In this document: in pieces, positions 9,301-18,322 of the stretch | Numbering within the stretch: the stretch's first letter is position 1 | How the letters are laid out: each line of letters opens with the position of its first letter | Assembly (NCBI RefSeq): GCF_009834515.1 | Contig: NZ_CP019426.1 | Coordinates: 4,329,501-4,393,500 of the forward strand | Length of the DNA: 64,000 nucleotides | Source of the DNA: Pseudomonas sp. R84 | Lineage (GTDB): Bacteria; Pseudomonadota; Gammaproteobacteria; Pseudomonadales; Pseudomonadaceae | Reading direction: 5' to 3' | Notes under the pieces: generated by a model | Told to the model about the DNA's origin: nothing | What the model saw: only the letters and a program-made list of their open reading frames with translations | Database searches by the model: none | Program-made: the position numbers and the translations under genes

Positions 9301-12300
9301 TGCTGTCGAGGGTGCCGTTGCCGGTCACGTTGAGCGCGGCGCTGCTGAGTGCACTGTTGTTGCCGAGGATCAGCGTACCGCCGGCGAATTGAGTACCACC
9401 GCTGTAAGTGTTGCTGCCGTTGAGGGTCAGGCTCGATGCGCCGGCCTTGATCAGGCTGCCGCTGCCGCTGACCACGCCGCCGAGGGTCAAGGCGTTGGAG
9501 CCGGCAACGGTCAAACCACCATTGACGACCACGTCGTTGCCCAGACTGACGGCCGCGTTGCTGTCCAGCGCCGTGCCGTCAGCAGCGGTCAACACACCAG
9601 TGCCGAGCGCCGCGTTGTTGCCAACCACGATTTTGCCGCCATTGAGCGCCGTGCCGCCGGTGTAGCCGTTGGCCGCGTTGAGCACCAGCGTACCGCTGTC
9701 GTATTTGCCCAGCGTGCCGCTGCCATTGAGCGCCACACCGAGGGTTGCCGTGGCGTTCGGGTCAACCCGCACCGTGGCATTGCCCAGCGAACCGTTGACC
9801 AGATTCAGCGAGCCCGCCGTGCCGTTCACCAGGCTGTAGCCATCGGTGACGAACTGCATGCCGGTGATGGTTTGCGCGCCATTGACGGTCACCGTACCGG
9901 CCGCGCCCTGAAACACCGCAAAGTTGTTGGTCCAGGCCTGATTGGTGGTGCCGTTGACGTCGGTCCAGTTGGTGGTGCCAGTGTTCCAAGTGCCGCTGCC
10001 GCCTTCGACCGAACCGTTGGCCAGCAGTTGGTTGCCGTCCCAGAACTGCACGGTGACGCCCGGTGCGGTGACCAGCAGGTTGATCTGATTGGCCAGAGCG
10101 GTTTGCAGGGTCAGATCGCCCGGGCTGACGCTGCCCGGCAGTGTGCCGAAGAGCATGCCGTTGTCGGTCAGGCCGCCGGTGTAGTCGATCAGGCGATAGA
10201 CACCGCTGCCGAAACCACCGATGTCGCTGACATTGAGGGTGCCGTCGAGTGTCAGATTACCGCCGACGCTGACCAGCGCATTGCCGCCACCGGACACCGG
10301 GGTGCCGAGGCCGACGTCGAAGTTTGAATTGCCGTTGAACAGCAGCGAACTCACGTTCAGCGTACTGCCGGTGACGCCCGCCAGATGACCGCCATCGGCC
10401 ACCGTCACGGCACCGCTCAAGGTGCCGCTGCCACCGAGCGTGCCGCCGTTATTGACCAGCACGTTACCACTGGCCAGCGAACCGTTGACCTGCAGGGTGC
10501 CGGCGTTGACGTTGGTATCGCCGGTGAGGTCGCTGATGCCGCTGAGGGTCAGGGTGCCGCTGCCGAGTTTGCTCAGGCTGCCGTCACCGCTGAGGATGCC
10601 GGCGAAGGTGCTGCTGACATTGTTGCCGCCAAGGCTCAACGTATTGCCCGTGCCGATCAGCGCAGTGCCGCTGCCAGTGAGGCTGGCAAGGCTGCCCGAA
10701 GCACCGAGATTCAGCGCCGCGCCGCTCGCGAGATTAACCGTGGCGTTGTTGCCCAGTGCCGCGCCACTCAACGTGGTCAGGCTGCCGGCGAGCACATCGA
10801 AGGTGCCGCTGAAGGTGTTGCTGCCACTCAGTGTCACGTCGGCCAGACCGTTTTTGCTCAGCGTACCGGCGCCAGCGATGACACCGCCGAGTGTCAGGTT
10901 GTTGTTGCCGGCCAGGGCCAGATTGGCATTGACGTTGAGGTTGTTGGCCAGCACCAGTGGCGCGGAATTGTCGAGGGTCGAAGCGCCGGCCACGGTCAGC
11001 GCGCCGCTGCCCAGAGAGCTGCCCGTACCAAGGGTCAGCGTGCCGGCATTCAGCGTGGTACCGCCGGAGTAAGTATTGATGCCGTTGAGTGTCAGGTTCG
11101 ACGCGCCGTTCTTGATCAAGCCACCCGCGCCGCTGACAACGCCGGCGAGGGTCAGGTTGTTGCTGCCGGTGTTGCTCAGGTTGGCGTTGAGCACCACGTT
11201 GTTGCCCAGGCTCAGCGCGCTGTTGCTGTCGAGCGCCGAGGCGCCAGCTACGGTGAGATTGCCCAGACCCAGTGCCGAGTTGCTGCCAGCGGTCAGGGTG
11301 CCGGCGTTCAGGGTGGTGCCGCCGAGGAAGTTGTTATTGCCGCTGAGGGTCAGGTTGGCTGCGCCGTTTTTGCTCAGGCTGCCAGCGCCGTTGACCGTGC
11401 CGGCCAGGGTCAGATCCGCCGTACCACCGATGCCGAGGTTGCCGGCCAGATTCACCGCATTGTTCAGCGAAACCGCTGTGCTCGCATCCAGCGTGGTGCC
11501 GCCCGCCGCGTTCAACGTGCCAGAACCCAGCGCCGAGTTCGACGCCAGAATCAGTCCGCCGGCGTTCAAGGCAACCGGGCCAAGGAAGGCATTGTTACCG
11601 CCGAGGGTCAGGTTCGCCGTGCCGGTTTTGATCAGACCACCCGTGCCGCCAATCACGCCGTTGAGGGTCAGTGCATTGCTGCCGACCACGGTGAGGTTGC
11701 CGTTCAGCGTCGCGGCGTTGGCCAGTGTCACCGCCGCGTTGCTGTCCAGTTGCGTGCCGGCATTCGCCGTCAACGTGCCGGTGCCGAGCGCGGTGTTACT
11801 GCCGACGATGATCTTGCCGCCGTCCAGTTGCGTGCCGCCGGTATAAGTGTTGGCACCACCCAGCACCAGGGTGCCGGCGTCGAGTTTATTAAGGATGCCG
11901 CTGCCATCGATATTGGCATTGATGGTCGCCGTCACGCCCGGATCAACGCGCAACGAAGTAGTGCCGCCGGTGCCGTTGACCGCTGTGAGTTGCCCCGCTG
12001 CACCGTTGATTACGTTGTAGCCGTCGGTGAGGAACTGCATGCCAGTGAATGCCTGCGTGCCGTTTACCGTCACCGTGCCGGCGGTGCCCTGGAACACCGC
12101 GAAATCACCCGCCCACGGCTGGTTGACCAGACCGTTGGCATCGGTCCAGTTGGTGCCGACCGCATTCCACGTGCCGCTACCGCCATCGACCACACCGTTG
12201 GCGATGGTCTGGCTGCCGTCCCAGTAACGGATGTTGCTGTTCGGCGCGGAGACTTGAATGTTGATCTGATTGGCCACGCCGGTCTGTACCAGCAGATCGC

Positions 12301-15300
12301 CGAGACCATAACCGACCGGCACGCTGGCGACATCGAGGCCCAGATTGGTCAGGGCGCCGGTGTAGTTGAACAGGCGATACACGCCGACGCCAAAACCGCC
12401 GGCATCGGTGACGTTGAGATTGCCGTCGAGGGTGAGGTTGCCGCCGACGTTCATCAGCGAAGTGGTCGACGGCGTGCCCAACGCCACATCGACATTGCTG
12501 CCGGCCGCGAGGGTCAGCGCACCGGCGGACAGTTGATTGCCCGACGCCAACGCCAGATGCCCGCCGCTGTTGACGTTGACGCTACCAAGCGCCGAACCGG
12601 TGCCGGTCAGCGTACCGCCGGTATTGACGTTGACCTGTGCACTGGCCAGCGAACCGCTGAGATCGACGGTGCCGCCATTGATCGCGGTGTTGCCGGTAAT
12701 GCCGTTGATGCCAGTGAGGTTCAAGGTGCCGGTGCCGACTTTGACCAGGCCGCCGCTGCCGCTGAGATCACCGTCAAAGGTACTGGTGACGTTGCCACCG
12801 CCGACGGTCAGGGTGTTGCTGCCGGTCAGTTGCACACTGCCGCTGCCGGTCAGCGCGCCGAGGCTGGCGTCGCTGCCCAGATTGAGCCCGGCGCCGGCGC
12901 TGATGTTGACCCCGGAAGTGCTGCCCAGCGCATTGCTGTTGAGGGTGGTGACGCTGCCCGAGATGATGTTCAGTGCGCCGGTAAAAGTGTTATTGCCGGC
13001 GAGGGTCAGATCCGACAGACCGTTTTTGGTCAGGCTGCCAGCGCCGTCGATGATGCCGTTCAAGCTCAGATCGTTGTTGCCGGCGACGGTCAGTCCGGCA
13101 TTCAGCGTAATGGCGTTGCCGATGCCGAACGAGGCGCTGTTATCCAGCGTCGCCGCACCGCCGACGATCAATCCGCCACTGCCGAGGCCGTTGGCATTGC
13201 CCAAGGTCAGCGTACCGGCATTGAGCGTGGTGCCGCCGCTGAAGGTGTTGTTGCCATTGAGGGTGAGATTGGCCGCGCCGTCCTTGATCAACTGGCCAGT
13301 GCCGCTGGTGACACCGCCGAGGGTGAGGTTCTGCGTGCCGCCAACGCTAAGCGCCGCATTCAGGGCGACGGCGTTGTTGAGGCTGACCAGTGGAGAATTG
13401 CTGTCCAGCGTTGCCGCGCCAGCGACGGTCAGCGCACCGGAACCGAGCGCCGAACTGTTGCCGACGGTCAGGGTGCCGGCGTTCAGCGTGGTGCCGCCGA
13501 GGTAATTGTTGGCCGCATTGAGAATCAGATTGGCCGCGCCGTCTTTCACCAGACTGCCGGCGCCGCTGACCAGACCGGTCAGGGTCATATTCGCCGTGCC
13601 GCCGATATTCAAGGCACCGGCGAGTGCCACGGCATTGTTCAGACTGACGGCGGTGTTGGCGTCCAGCGTGGTGTTGGCGGCCGCGTTCAACGTACCGGAA
13701 CCCAGCGCGGTGTTGCTACCGACAATCAGTTTGCCGGTGTTCAACGCGGTGTTGCCAAAATAAGTGTTGGCGCCATTGAGGGTGAGGTCGGCAGCGCCGT
13801 TCTTGGTCAGCCCACCGATACCGGCGACCACGCCGCCCAAGGTCAGCGCATTGCTGCCGCCCAAGGTCAGGGTGCCGCCGAGGTTGACGTTGTTGGCCAG
13901 CGTTGCCGCAGTGCTGGCATCAAGGGTGGTGCCGTTCGAGGCGTTCAGTGTGCCGGTGCCGAGGGCCGTGCTGGAGCCGACCACCAGCGAACCGGCATTC
14001 AGCGCGGTGGTGCCGGTGTAGGTGTTGTTGCCGTTGAGGGTCAGGCTCGATGCGCCGGTCTTGATCAAACCGTTGCCGCCACTGATCACCCCGCCGAGGG
14101 TCAGTGCGTTGGCGCCGCCAGCGGTGAGGTTGGCGTTGAGAATCACGTTGTTGTTCAGGGTCACGGCCGAACTGCTGTTGAGCGTGCCCGCACCTTCCAC
14201 CGACAACGCGCCAGTGCCCAGTGCGGCGCCGTTGCCGACGGTGAGGCTGCCAGCATTCAGCGTGGTGCCGCCGCTGTAGGTGTTGGTGCCGTTAAGAGTG
14301 AGATTGGCGGCGCCGTTTTTCACCAGTTGGCTGGCGCCACTGATCACCCCGCCGAGGGTCAGCGCGTTACTACCACCGATCCCCAGGCTGTTGTTGAGAA
14401 TGACCGCGTTGTTCAGCGTCACCGCCGCATTGCTGTCGAGGGTGGCCACGCCGCCAACGGTGATATTGCCGCTGCCGAGCGCCGCGTTGGCACCCGCCGT
14501 AATCGTGCCCGCGTTCAACGCGACCGCACCGAGGAAGGTGTTGGCGCCGTTGAGAACCAGGTTGGCCGCGCCGTTCTTGGTCAGCCCGCCGCTGCCGCTG
14601 ACAATTCCGCCCAGGGTCAGGTTGGCGCTGCCGCCGACATTGAGGTTGCCGCCGAGGGAGACCGCGTTGGTCAGCGCCACTGCCGTGCTGGCGTCGAGCG
14701 TAGTACCCGCCGCCGTGGCCAAGGCGCCAGTGCCCAGCGCAGTATTGGAACCGACAATCAACGTGCCGGCATTCAGCGCAGTACCGCCGGAGAAGGTGTT
14801 GTTGCCGCTGAGACTCAGGTTGGCGGTGCCGTTTTTGATTAGATTGCCGGCGCCACTGACGACACCACTCAGGCCCAATGCTTGCGTGCCACCAACGGTC
14901 AGCCCCCCCGCGAGCGCGACGGCATTGGCCAGGGTCACCGCCGTGGTCGCATCCAGCGTGGTGCCCGCCGCCGCATTCAGCGCGCCGGTCCCCAGCGCGG
15001 TGTTGCTGCCCACCAACAGGCTGCCGGCATTGAGCAACGTGTTGCCGCTGTTGCTGTTGTTGCCGGTCAACGTCAGGCTGGCACTGCCGGACTTGGTGAT
15101 GCCGCCGGTGCCGGACAATACGCCGCCAAGGGTCAGGGCATTGCTGCCGAGCACGTTGAGCGCGCCGGTCATGCCGATGTTATTCGCCAGCGTTACGTTG
15201 GCGGTGCTATCGAGACTGGTACCGGCGGCCGTGTTCAGCGCGCCGCTACCGAGCGAGTTGTTATTGGTCACCAGCAGGCTGCCGGCGCTGAGAGTGGTGG

Positions 15301-16834
15301 TGCCAGTGAAACCTGTATTGGCGCCACTGACGGTCAGGCTGCCAGTACCGGTTTTGGTCAGGCCGCTGCTGCCGCTGATCAAACCGCCGAGGGTCAGTGC
15401 GCCAGTGCCGCCGGCGGTCAAGGTGCCGCCGAGGCTGATGGCGTTGGCCAGGCTGATCGTGCCCGGTGCGCTCAGCGTTGTCGCGCCGGTCACATTGAGC
15501 GTGCCGGTGCTGAACGCCTGATTGTTGCCCAACTGCACCGTGCCGCCATTGAGCGTGGTGTTACCCAGATAGGTGTTGGCGGCGCTAAGGTTTAGCTGAC
15601 CGGTACCGGCCTTGGTGAAACCGCCGCTGCCGGAAATCACCCCGCTCAGGGTGGTGGCGTTGCCGCCTTGTACCGTAACGCCGCCGGCACCGAGGGAAAT
15701 CAGATTGCTGATGTTCAACCCGGCATTGCTGGCTTGCAGAATCCCGCCGTTGGAGGTGATGACGCCGCTGCCGAAGGTGGCGTTGTTGTTGAAATTCGCG
15801 ATACCGCCATTGAGCGTGGTCGCGCCGCTGACCAGTGGCCCCTGCAAGGTCCAGGTGCCGCTGTTGAGGGTCAGGTTGTTGAAGTTGATGTAGGTGGCGC
15901 TCGATGCCGTGCCAGTCCCGGTGATACCGCCGCCGACGCCAGCCGGGTTTTGCAGGATCAGGCTGTTGGTGCCGCCCGCACCGCCATCCACCGTACCGGT
16001 TGGGGCGAAGGTCAGGTTGATGCCGATCAAACCGCCAAGGCCGACGCTGATCTGTACACCGTCACCGACGTTGACGCTGGAGCCGGTCACCGCGGTGAAG
16101 GTGTTGGTGCTCGCCGCGCCCATCGACACGCCGCCGGTAATCGCACCGGCGTTGGTGAAGGTGTTGCCTGCCGCCGAGGTCTCGAAGGCGATCCGGCCAT
16201 TGATGACACCGGTGCTGCTGTTGGTCATGTTGACCTGCGAGCCGCCGTAAACGCCGATCACCGGGGTGTCGGCCAGGGTGATGCCGCCGATCGAGAGTCC
16301 GGTCGAGGTGATGGTGCCGTTGTTGGTGATGCTGGTGGTGCCGGCCGCGGCGTTGTTCACGCCAATGGCCAGGCCGTCGATGCTGGTCAGGTTGAGCCCG
16401 AGCAGCATCCCCGTACCACGGATGATCCCGCTGGCGTTGTTGAGCACACTGACCGTGCTCGTCGCGCCAGTGCCGATGAATGCACCGCCGCTCAATACCG
16501 AGACCAGGCCGAGCAGCGCCGGGTCGATAGTGCCGGAGTTGTTCAGGGAGATGTTCACCCCGGTCAGGTCCATCACATGGCCGCCGAGGGTCGCGTTCAT
16601 CTGCGCCCCACTGTTGACGTTGACCGTCAGGCCACTGGTGGCGCTGGAAAAATTATTGAGAAACAGCGGCAGGCTGGGCACACCGGTACAGGTCACCGTT
16701 GAACCCGCCGTGGAGCACGTGGCCAACGCAGGTGCGCTGACCCCGCCGAACAACAGCCCGGCAACGCTCAAGTGCACAGCAAGGGAAAGAGGGGAAAAGC
16801 GCGAAACGAGGGCGACACCAAACCTTGCTTCCAC
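6311..16834 (-). CDS. giant type Va autotransporter with beta-strand repeats
   Basis: 3507 aa. A signal peptide at about 15-39 (hydrophobic, ending APALA) is followed by a passenger of more than 3100 residues. The passenger consists of Gly/Asn/Thr/Leu-rich autotransporter-associated beta-strand repeats, with motifs such as TLNAGTLTVGSN and LTLGGVISG recurring about every 86 residues. It should fold as one very long beta helix outside the cell. Three longer related insert modules (about 8.2-8.7, 9.7-10.3 and 11.9-12.5 kb) contain a WDG-x-GGSGTWN-x-NWTD pattern. The last 260-280 residues are a classic autotransporter barrel (WARALGAWGE, MAAGYTRSD) ending in Ser-Leu-Gly-Phe. The start is GTG at 16834, six bases after a strong AAGGAG. 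No protease or lipase motif is visible, so an adhesin or biofilm role is inferred. A terminator follows at once, so the gene is monocistronic. Confidence 0.95.
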   Translation of the reverse strand: MEARFGVALVSRFSPLSLAVHLSVAGLLFGGVSAPALATCSTAGSTVTCTGVPSLPLFLNNFSSATSGLTVNVNSGAQMNATLGGHVMDLTGVNISLNNSGTIDPALLGLVSVLSGGAFIGTGATSTVSVLNNASGIIRGTGMLLGLNLTSIDGLAIGVNNAAAGTTSITNNGTITSTGLSIGGITLADTPVIGVYGGSQVNMTNSSTGVINGRIAFETSAAGNTFTNAGAITGGVSMGAASTNTFTAVTGSSVNVGDGVQISVGLGGLIGINLTFAPTGTVDGGAGGTNSLILQNPAGVGGGITGTGTASSATYINFNNLTLNSGTWTLQGPLVSGATTLNGGIANFNNNATFGSGVITSNGGILQASNAGLNISNLISLGAGGVTVQGGNATTLSGVISGSGGFTKAGTGQLNLSAANTYLGNTTLNGGTVQLGNNQAFSTGTLNVTGATTLSAPGTISLANAISLGGTLTAGGTGALTLGGLISGSSGLTKTGTGSLTVSGANTGFTGTTTLSAGSLLVTNNNSLGSGALNTAAGTSLDSTANVTLANNIGMTGALNVLGSNALTLGGVLSGTGGITKSGSASLTLTGNNSNSGNTLLNAGSLLVGSNTALGTGALNAAAGTTLDATTAVTLANAVALAGGLTVGGTQALGLSGVVSGAGNLIKNGTANLSLSGNNTFSGGTALNAGTLIVGSNTALGTGALATAAGTTLDASTAVALTNAVSLGGNLNVGGSANLTLGGIVSGSGGLTKNGAANLVLNGANTFLGAVALNAGTITAGANAALGSGNITVGGVATLDSNAAVTLNNAVILNNSLGIGGSNALTLGGVISGASQLVKNGAANLTLNGTNTYSGGTTLNAGSLTVGNGAALGTGALSVEGAGTLNSSSAVTLNNNVILNANLTAGGANALTLGGVISGGNGLIKTGASSLTLNGNNTYTGTTALNAGSLVVGSSTALGTGTLNASNGTTLDASTAATLANNVNLGGTLTLGGSNALTLGGVVAGIGGLTKNGAADLTLNGANTYFGNTALNTGKLIVGSNTALGSGTLNAAANTTLDANTAVSLNNAVALAGALNIGGTANMTLTGLVSGAGSLVKDGAANLILNAANNYLGGTTLNAGTLTVGNSSALGSGALTVAGAATLDSNSPLVSLNNAVALNAALSVGGTQNLTLGGVTSGTGQLIKDGAANLTLNGNNTFSGGTTLNAGTLTLGNANGLGSGGLIVGGAATLDNSASFGIGNAITLNAGLTVAGNNDLSLNGIIDGAGSLTKNGLSDLTLAGNNTFTGALNIISGSVTTLNSNALGSTSGVNISAGAGLNLGSDASLGALTGSGSVQLTGSNTLTVGGGNVTSTFDGDLSGSGGLVKVGTGTLNLTGINGITGNTAINGGTVDLSGSLASAQVNVNTGGTLTGTGSALGSVNVNSGGHLALASGNQLSAGALTLAAGSNVDVALGTPSTTSLMNVGGNLTLDGNLNVTDAGGFGVGVYRLFNYTGALTNLGLDVASVPVGYGLGDLLVQTGVANQINIQVSAPNSNIRYWDGSQTIANGVVDGGSGTWNAVGTNWTDANGLVNQPWAGDFAVFQGTAGTVTVNGTQAFTGMQFLTDGYNVINGAAGQLTAVNGTGGTTSLRVDPGVTATINANIDGSGILNKLDAGTLVLGGANTYTGGTQLDGGKIIVGSNTALGTGTLTANAGTQLDSNAAVTLANAATLNGNLTVVGSNALTLNGVIGGTGGLIKTGTANLTLGGNNAFLGPVALNAGGLILASNSALGSGTLNAAGGTTLDASTAVSLNNAVNLAGNLGIGGTADLTLAGTVNGAGSLSKNGAANLTLSGNNNFLGGTTLNAGTLTAGSNSALGLGNLTVAGASALDSNSALSLGNNVVLNANLSNTGSNNLTLAGVVSGAGGLIKNGASNLTLNGINTYSGGTTLNAGTLTLGTGSSLGSGALTVAGASTLDNSAPLVLANNLNVNANLALAGNNNLTLGGVIAGAGTLSKNGLADVTLSGSNTFSGTFDVLAGSLTTLSGAALGNNATVNLASGAALNLGASGSLASLTGSGTALIGTGNTLSLGGNNVSSTFAGILSGDGSLSKLGSGTLTLSGISDLTGDTNVNAGTLQVNGSLASGNVLVNNGGTLGGSGTLSGAVTVADGGHLAGVTGSTLNVSSLLFNGNSNFDVGLGTPVSGGGNALVSVGGNLTLDGTLNVSDIGGFGSGVYRLIDYTGGLTDNGMLFGTLPGSVSPGDLTLQTALANQINLLVTAPGVTVQFWDGNQLLANGSVEGGSGTWNTGTTNWTDVNGTTNQAWTNNFAVFQGAAGTVTVNGAQTITGMQFVTDGYSLVNGTAGSLNLVNGSLGNATVRVDPNATATLGVALNGSGTLGKYDSGTLVLNAANGYTGGTALNGGKIVVGNNAALGTGVLTAADGTALDSNAAVSLGNDVVVNGGLTVAGSNALTLGGVVSGSGSLIKAGASSLTLNGSNTYSGGTQFAGGTLILGNNSALSSAALNVTGNGTLDSTSALQLANAVNLGAQLTLAGNQNTTLIGAVTGTGSLLKNGSGDLVLSGANTYSGGTTLNGGTTRGDTSSLQGAIVNNATLTFEQNADGSYTGNLTGAGTLNKAGTGELLLAGNNTFTGNTSVQAGNLIVNGVLNSASVNVASGASIGGGGQLGGAVQLASGATLAGGGTATPLSVGSLALSSGTNLDFSLGSAASSTTVVNVAGNLTLDGTLNISNAGGFGTGVYQLFSYGGSLTDNGLVYGSLPVSAANLTLQTAIANQINLLVQGTPGEVQFWNGGTTNPDGSIGGGSGVWGPGTNWTDPSGTQALASNGQFAVFGGQAGTVTVQGNQNFTGLQFLSGGYSLVPGAGGTLTPVNGTDGSLAPVRVNAGGSAEISTPLVGTGGIEKLDSGTLVLSGANTYSGGTTVSGGTLIGNTTSLQGNILNNASLVFQQNVNGLFNGSLSGLGAMLKSGTGTLLLAGDNPFSGTVAVDQGVLQVGSRAARASLGGQVTVANGAGLSGNGSVGSVVNHGVVASGAEAGTLSVAGNLTNASDGVLALTVSSPTATPLAVGGTAALGGALQVNSLAPFTGNTMYSLITAGGGVNGTFSAADLPQYAFLNSALVYDANAVNLVVSRNGNSFADVAATGNQFRTATALSNNGPAGAALQNEIVNLSVAGARNAFDSLSGEIHASTASAILEDSRYVRDAVNDRMRQPSCSAADDPRRALAPSDNQLSSNGCHGEMVGWARALGAWGESDGDSNAAKLDRNLSGFMLGTDKQLDDQWRVGMAAGYTRSDLDAHDRRSDATVESYHLAAYLNSQFDALAVRLGAAYSWHDIETKRNVSVGSYNDRLKANYDARSAQVFGEVGYAIDAGGIALEPFAGLAYVNYDTDKAKEKGGVGRLEADADQDITFSTLGVRAGKVITLANGGQFTPRAAIGWRHAFGDTKPDADLTFIDGGASFSTQGVPIAKDSAIVEAGVDFQISPTGKLGVGYSGQLSNDSNDHAMTISFSLGF
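12950..15700 (-). repeat. tandem 258-bp (86-residue) repeat array inside the autotransporter
   Basis: About ten successive units share the order TLNAGxLxVGxxxALGxGxL / TTLDAxTAVxLxNAVxLxG / LxVGGxxxLTLGGVxSGxG / LxKNGAANLxLxGxNTY. Spacing of equivalent sites is close to 258 bases across 13.5-14.5 kb. The units are diverged in sequence but constant in length. Boundaries are approximate. Confidence 0.8.
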
Positions 16835-17062
16835 GGGCTACTCCTTGTCGTGGCCAATTTCTTCCTTGAGGGCGCGCAGAACCGTGCTTATTCCACACGC
16901 GAATCAAGACTGCGACGGTCATCACAAAACCGCGTTATTGGGGACAACGCTAGTAGACGCCCGGCAATGGGGCACGGATTAAATGGTGTTAATACTTTAA
17001 TACTAGAGGGGTCTGGAATCGGCGTTTCAGCCCGCAGTCATTGACTGTGAAGAGGTTAAAAA

Positions 17063-17153
17063 CTGTGGGAGCGAGCTTGCTCGCGAATGCGTTGTGTCAG
17101 CTTGCGGATACTTTTCTGATACCCCGCCTTCGCGAGCAAGCTCGCTCCCACAG
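17063..17153. repeat. REP pair within the 513-base gap between the autotransporter and tsx
   Basis: Arms GTGGGAGCGAGCTTGCTCGC (17065) and its complement (ending about 17151) flank roughly 40 bases. The rest of the 16835-17347 gap holds the autotransporter ribosome site, an AT-rich stretch with the direct repeat TTAATACTTTAATAC near 16988-17003, and the operator described next. I see no gene in it. Confidence 0.9.
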
Positions 17154-17249
17154 GGAACTGTAGGGTCTGCAAACCCGCGCCTGACCGATCCATCAGGAAA
17201 TACTGAAAAAGGACAGATTTTTCAGCCCATTGAAGGTTTTGGTACGCCT

Positions 17250-17266
17250 TATGCAAACGTTTGCGT
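17250..17266. promoter_or_regulatory. LacI/PurR-type operator palindrome upstream of tsx
   Basis: GCAAACGTTTGC (17253-17264) is a perfect 12-base palindrome inside TATGCAAACGTTTGCGTA. The extended form is essentially the PurR-class operator (CGCAAACGTTTGCG with a central CG). It lies about 85 bases before the Tsx-like start codon. Regulation of the nucleoside operon by a LacI-family repressor is inferred; the repressor gene is not in the window. Confidence 0.65.
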
Positions 17267-17347
17267 AACGTCAATCCCAAGGTTTTCGTAACAAAACCGT
17301 ACAAGCCCACGGAACACGGGCCTCGAATCCGCAAAAAAGGACTTTGA

Positions 17348-18307
17348 ATGCACGCCGCCTCGCCTTTTCGCGCACCTTTTGCGCGCACGCTTGCTGTTTC
17401 CCTGCTACTGACCGGCGTTACCGGAGTTCTCAGCCACAGCGCTTTGGCGCAACCGCCGGCCAAGGAAGAATCCGCCCAGGGCGAAGCGCTCAGCCCGGAA
17501 GCCAGCCCGCCGAAAAAAGGTGCCTATCTGTCTGACTGGTACAACCAGGACTTGATGTTGATTGGCAGCAAAGACATCAGCTTCGGCCCGCAACCGGCCG
17601 ATGACATCTATCTGGAATACGAGTACTTCGGCCGCAAAGGTCCGTTCGAACTGTACGGCTACGTTGACATCCCGAAGATCTTCAACATCGGCAACAGCCA
17701 TGACAAAGGCGTGTGGGATCACGGCTCACCGGTGTTCATGGAGCACGAACCGCGCATCTCCATCGATTACCTCGCCGGCCGCAGCCTGGCCATCGGCCCG
17801 TTCAAGGAATGGTATGTAGCGTTCGACTGGATCTACGACCACGGCAGCCGCAAAGAGAACCGCGCCAACACCCTCTACAGCGGTTTCGGCACCGACATCG
17901 ATACGCACTCGCGGGTCAACCTTTCGGCCAACCTCTACGGTCGCTATCAGTGGGAAAACTACGGCGCCAGCAATGAATATTCCTGGGACGGCTACCGCGC
18001 GCAGCTCAAGTACATCGTGCCGATCGACAAATTCAGCAACGGTGCCTCACTGACCTACATCGGTTTCACCAACTTCGATTTCGGTTCGGACATCCACAAG
18101 GACAACCCCGCTCGCACGGCCAACGCGACGGTGGCGACCAACGTGTTGCTCTACTCGTTCACCCACTTGCGCTTCACCCTGGTCGGCCGTTATTTCCACA
18201 ACGGCGGCAACTGGGAAGACGGCAGCGAGCTGAATTTTGGCGACGGCAATTTCCGTGCGCGTTCCAACGGCTGGGGTTACTACGCCGGCGTCGGTTATCA
18301 GTTCTGA
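17348..18307 (+). CDS. tsx: Tsx-like nucleoside-specific outer-membrane channel
   Basis: 319 aa. A signal peptide (about 1-35, ending ALA) precedes a Pro/Glu-rich linker and then a Tsx-type 12-strand barrel. Typical segments are SDWYNQDLMLIGSK near the N-terminus, DIYLEYEYFGRKGPFELYGY, and WYVAFDWIYDHGSRK. The C-terminus ends Tyr-Gln-Phe, a barrel-assembly signal. Length is near E. coli Tsx (294) plus the linker. Tsx channels let nucleosides diffuse across the outer membrane at low concentration. The neighbour 15 bases downstream is a purine-nucleoside NUP protein, which agrees with nucleoside uptake. An AAAAAGGACT ribosome site precedes the ATG. Control is probably through the upstream GCAAACGTTTGC palindrome. 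Confidence 0.88.
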   Translation: MHAASPFRAPFARTLAVSLLLTGVTGVLSHSALAQPPAKEESAQGEALSPEASPPKKGAYLSDWYNQDLMLIGSKDISFGPQPADDIYLEYEYFGRKGPFELYGYVDIPKIFNIGNSHDKGVWDHGSPVFMEHEPRISIDYLAGRSLAIGPFKEWYVAFDWIYDHGSRKENRANTLYSGFGTDIDTHSRVNLSANLYGRYQWENYGASNEYSWDGYRAQLKYIVPIDKFSNGASLTYIGFTNFDFGSDIHKDNPARTANATVATNVLLYSFTHLRFTLVGRYFHNGGNWEDGSELNFGDGNFRARSNGWGYYAGVGYQF

Positions 18308-18322
18308 ATCAAGGAGTTTTCC

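Noticed and set aside
10385-14842. A plus-strand open frame of 1485 codons opposite the autotransporter, with repeated 85-codon frames beside it
   Set aside because: It is the complement of the 258-bp repeats, whose length is a multiple of three, so a stop-free antisense phase is copied along. The translation is Arg/Gln/Ala-rich with no known domain and no ribosome site.
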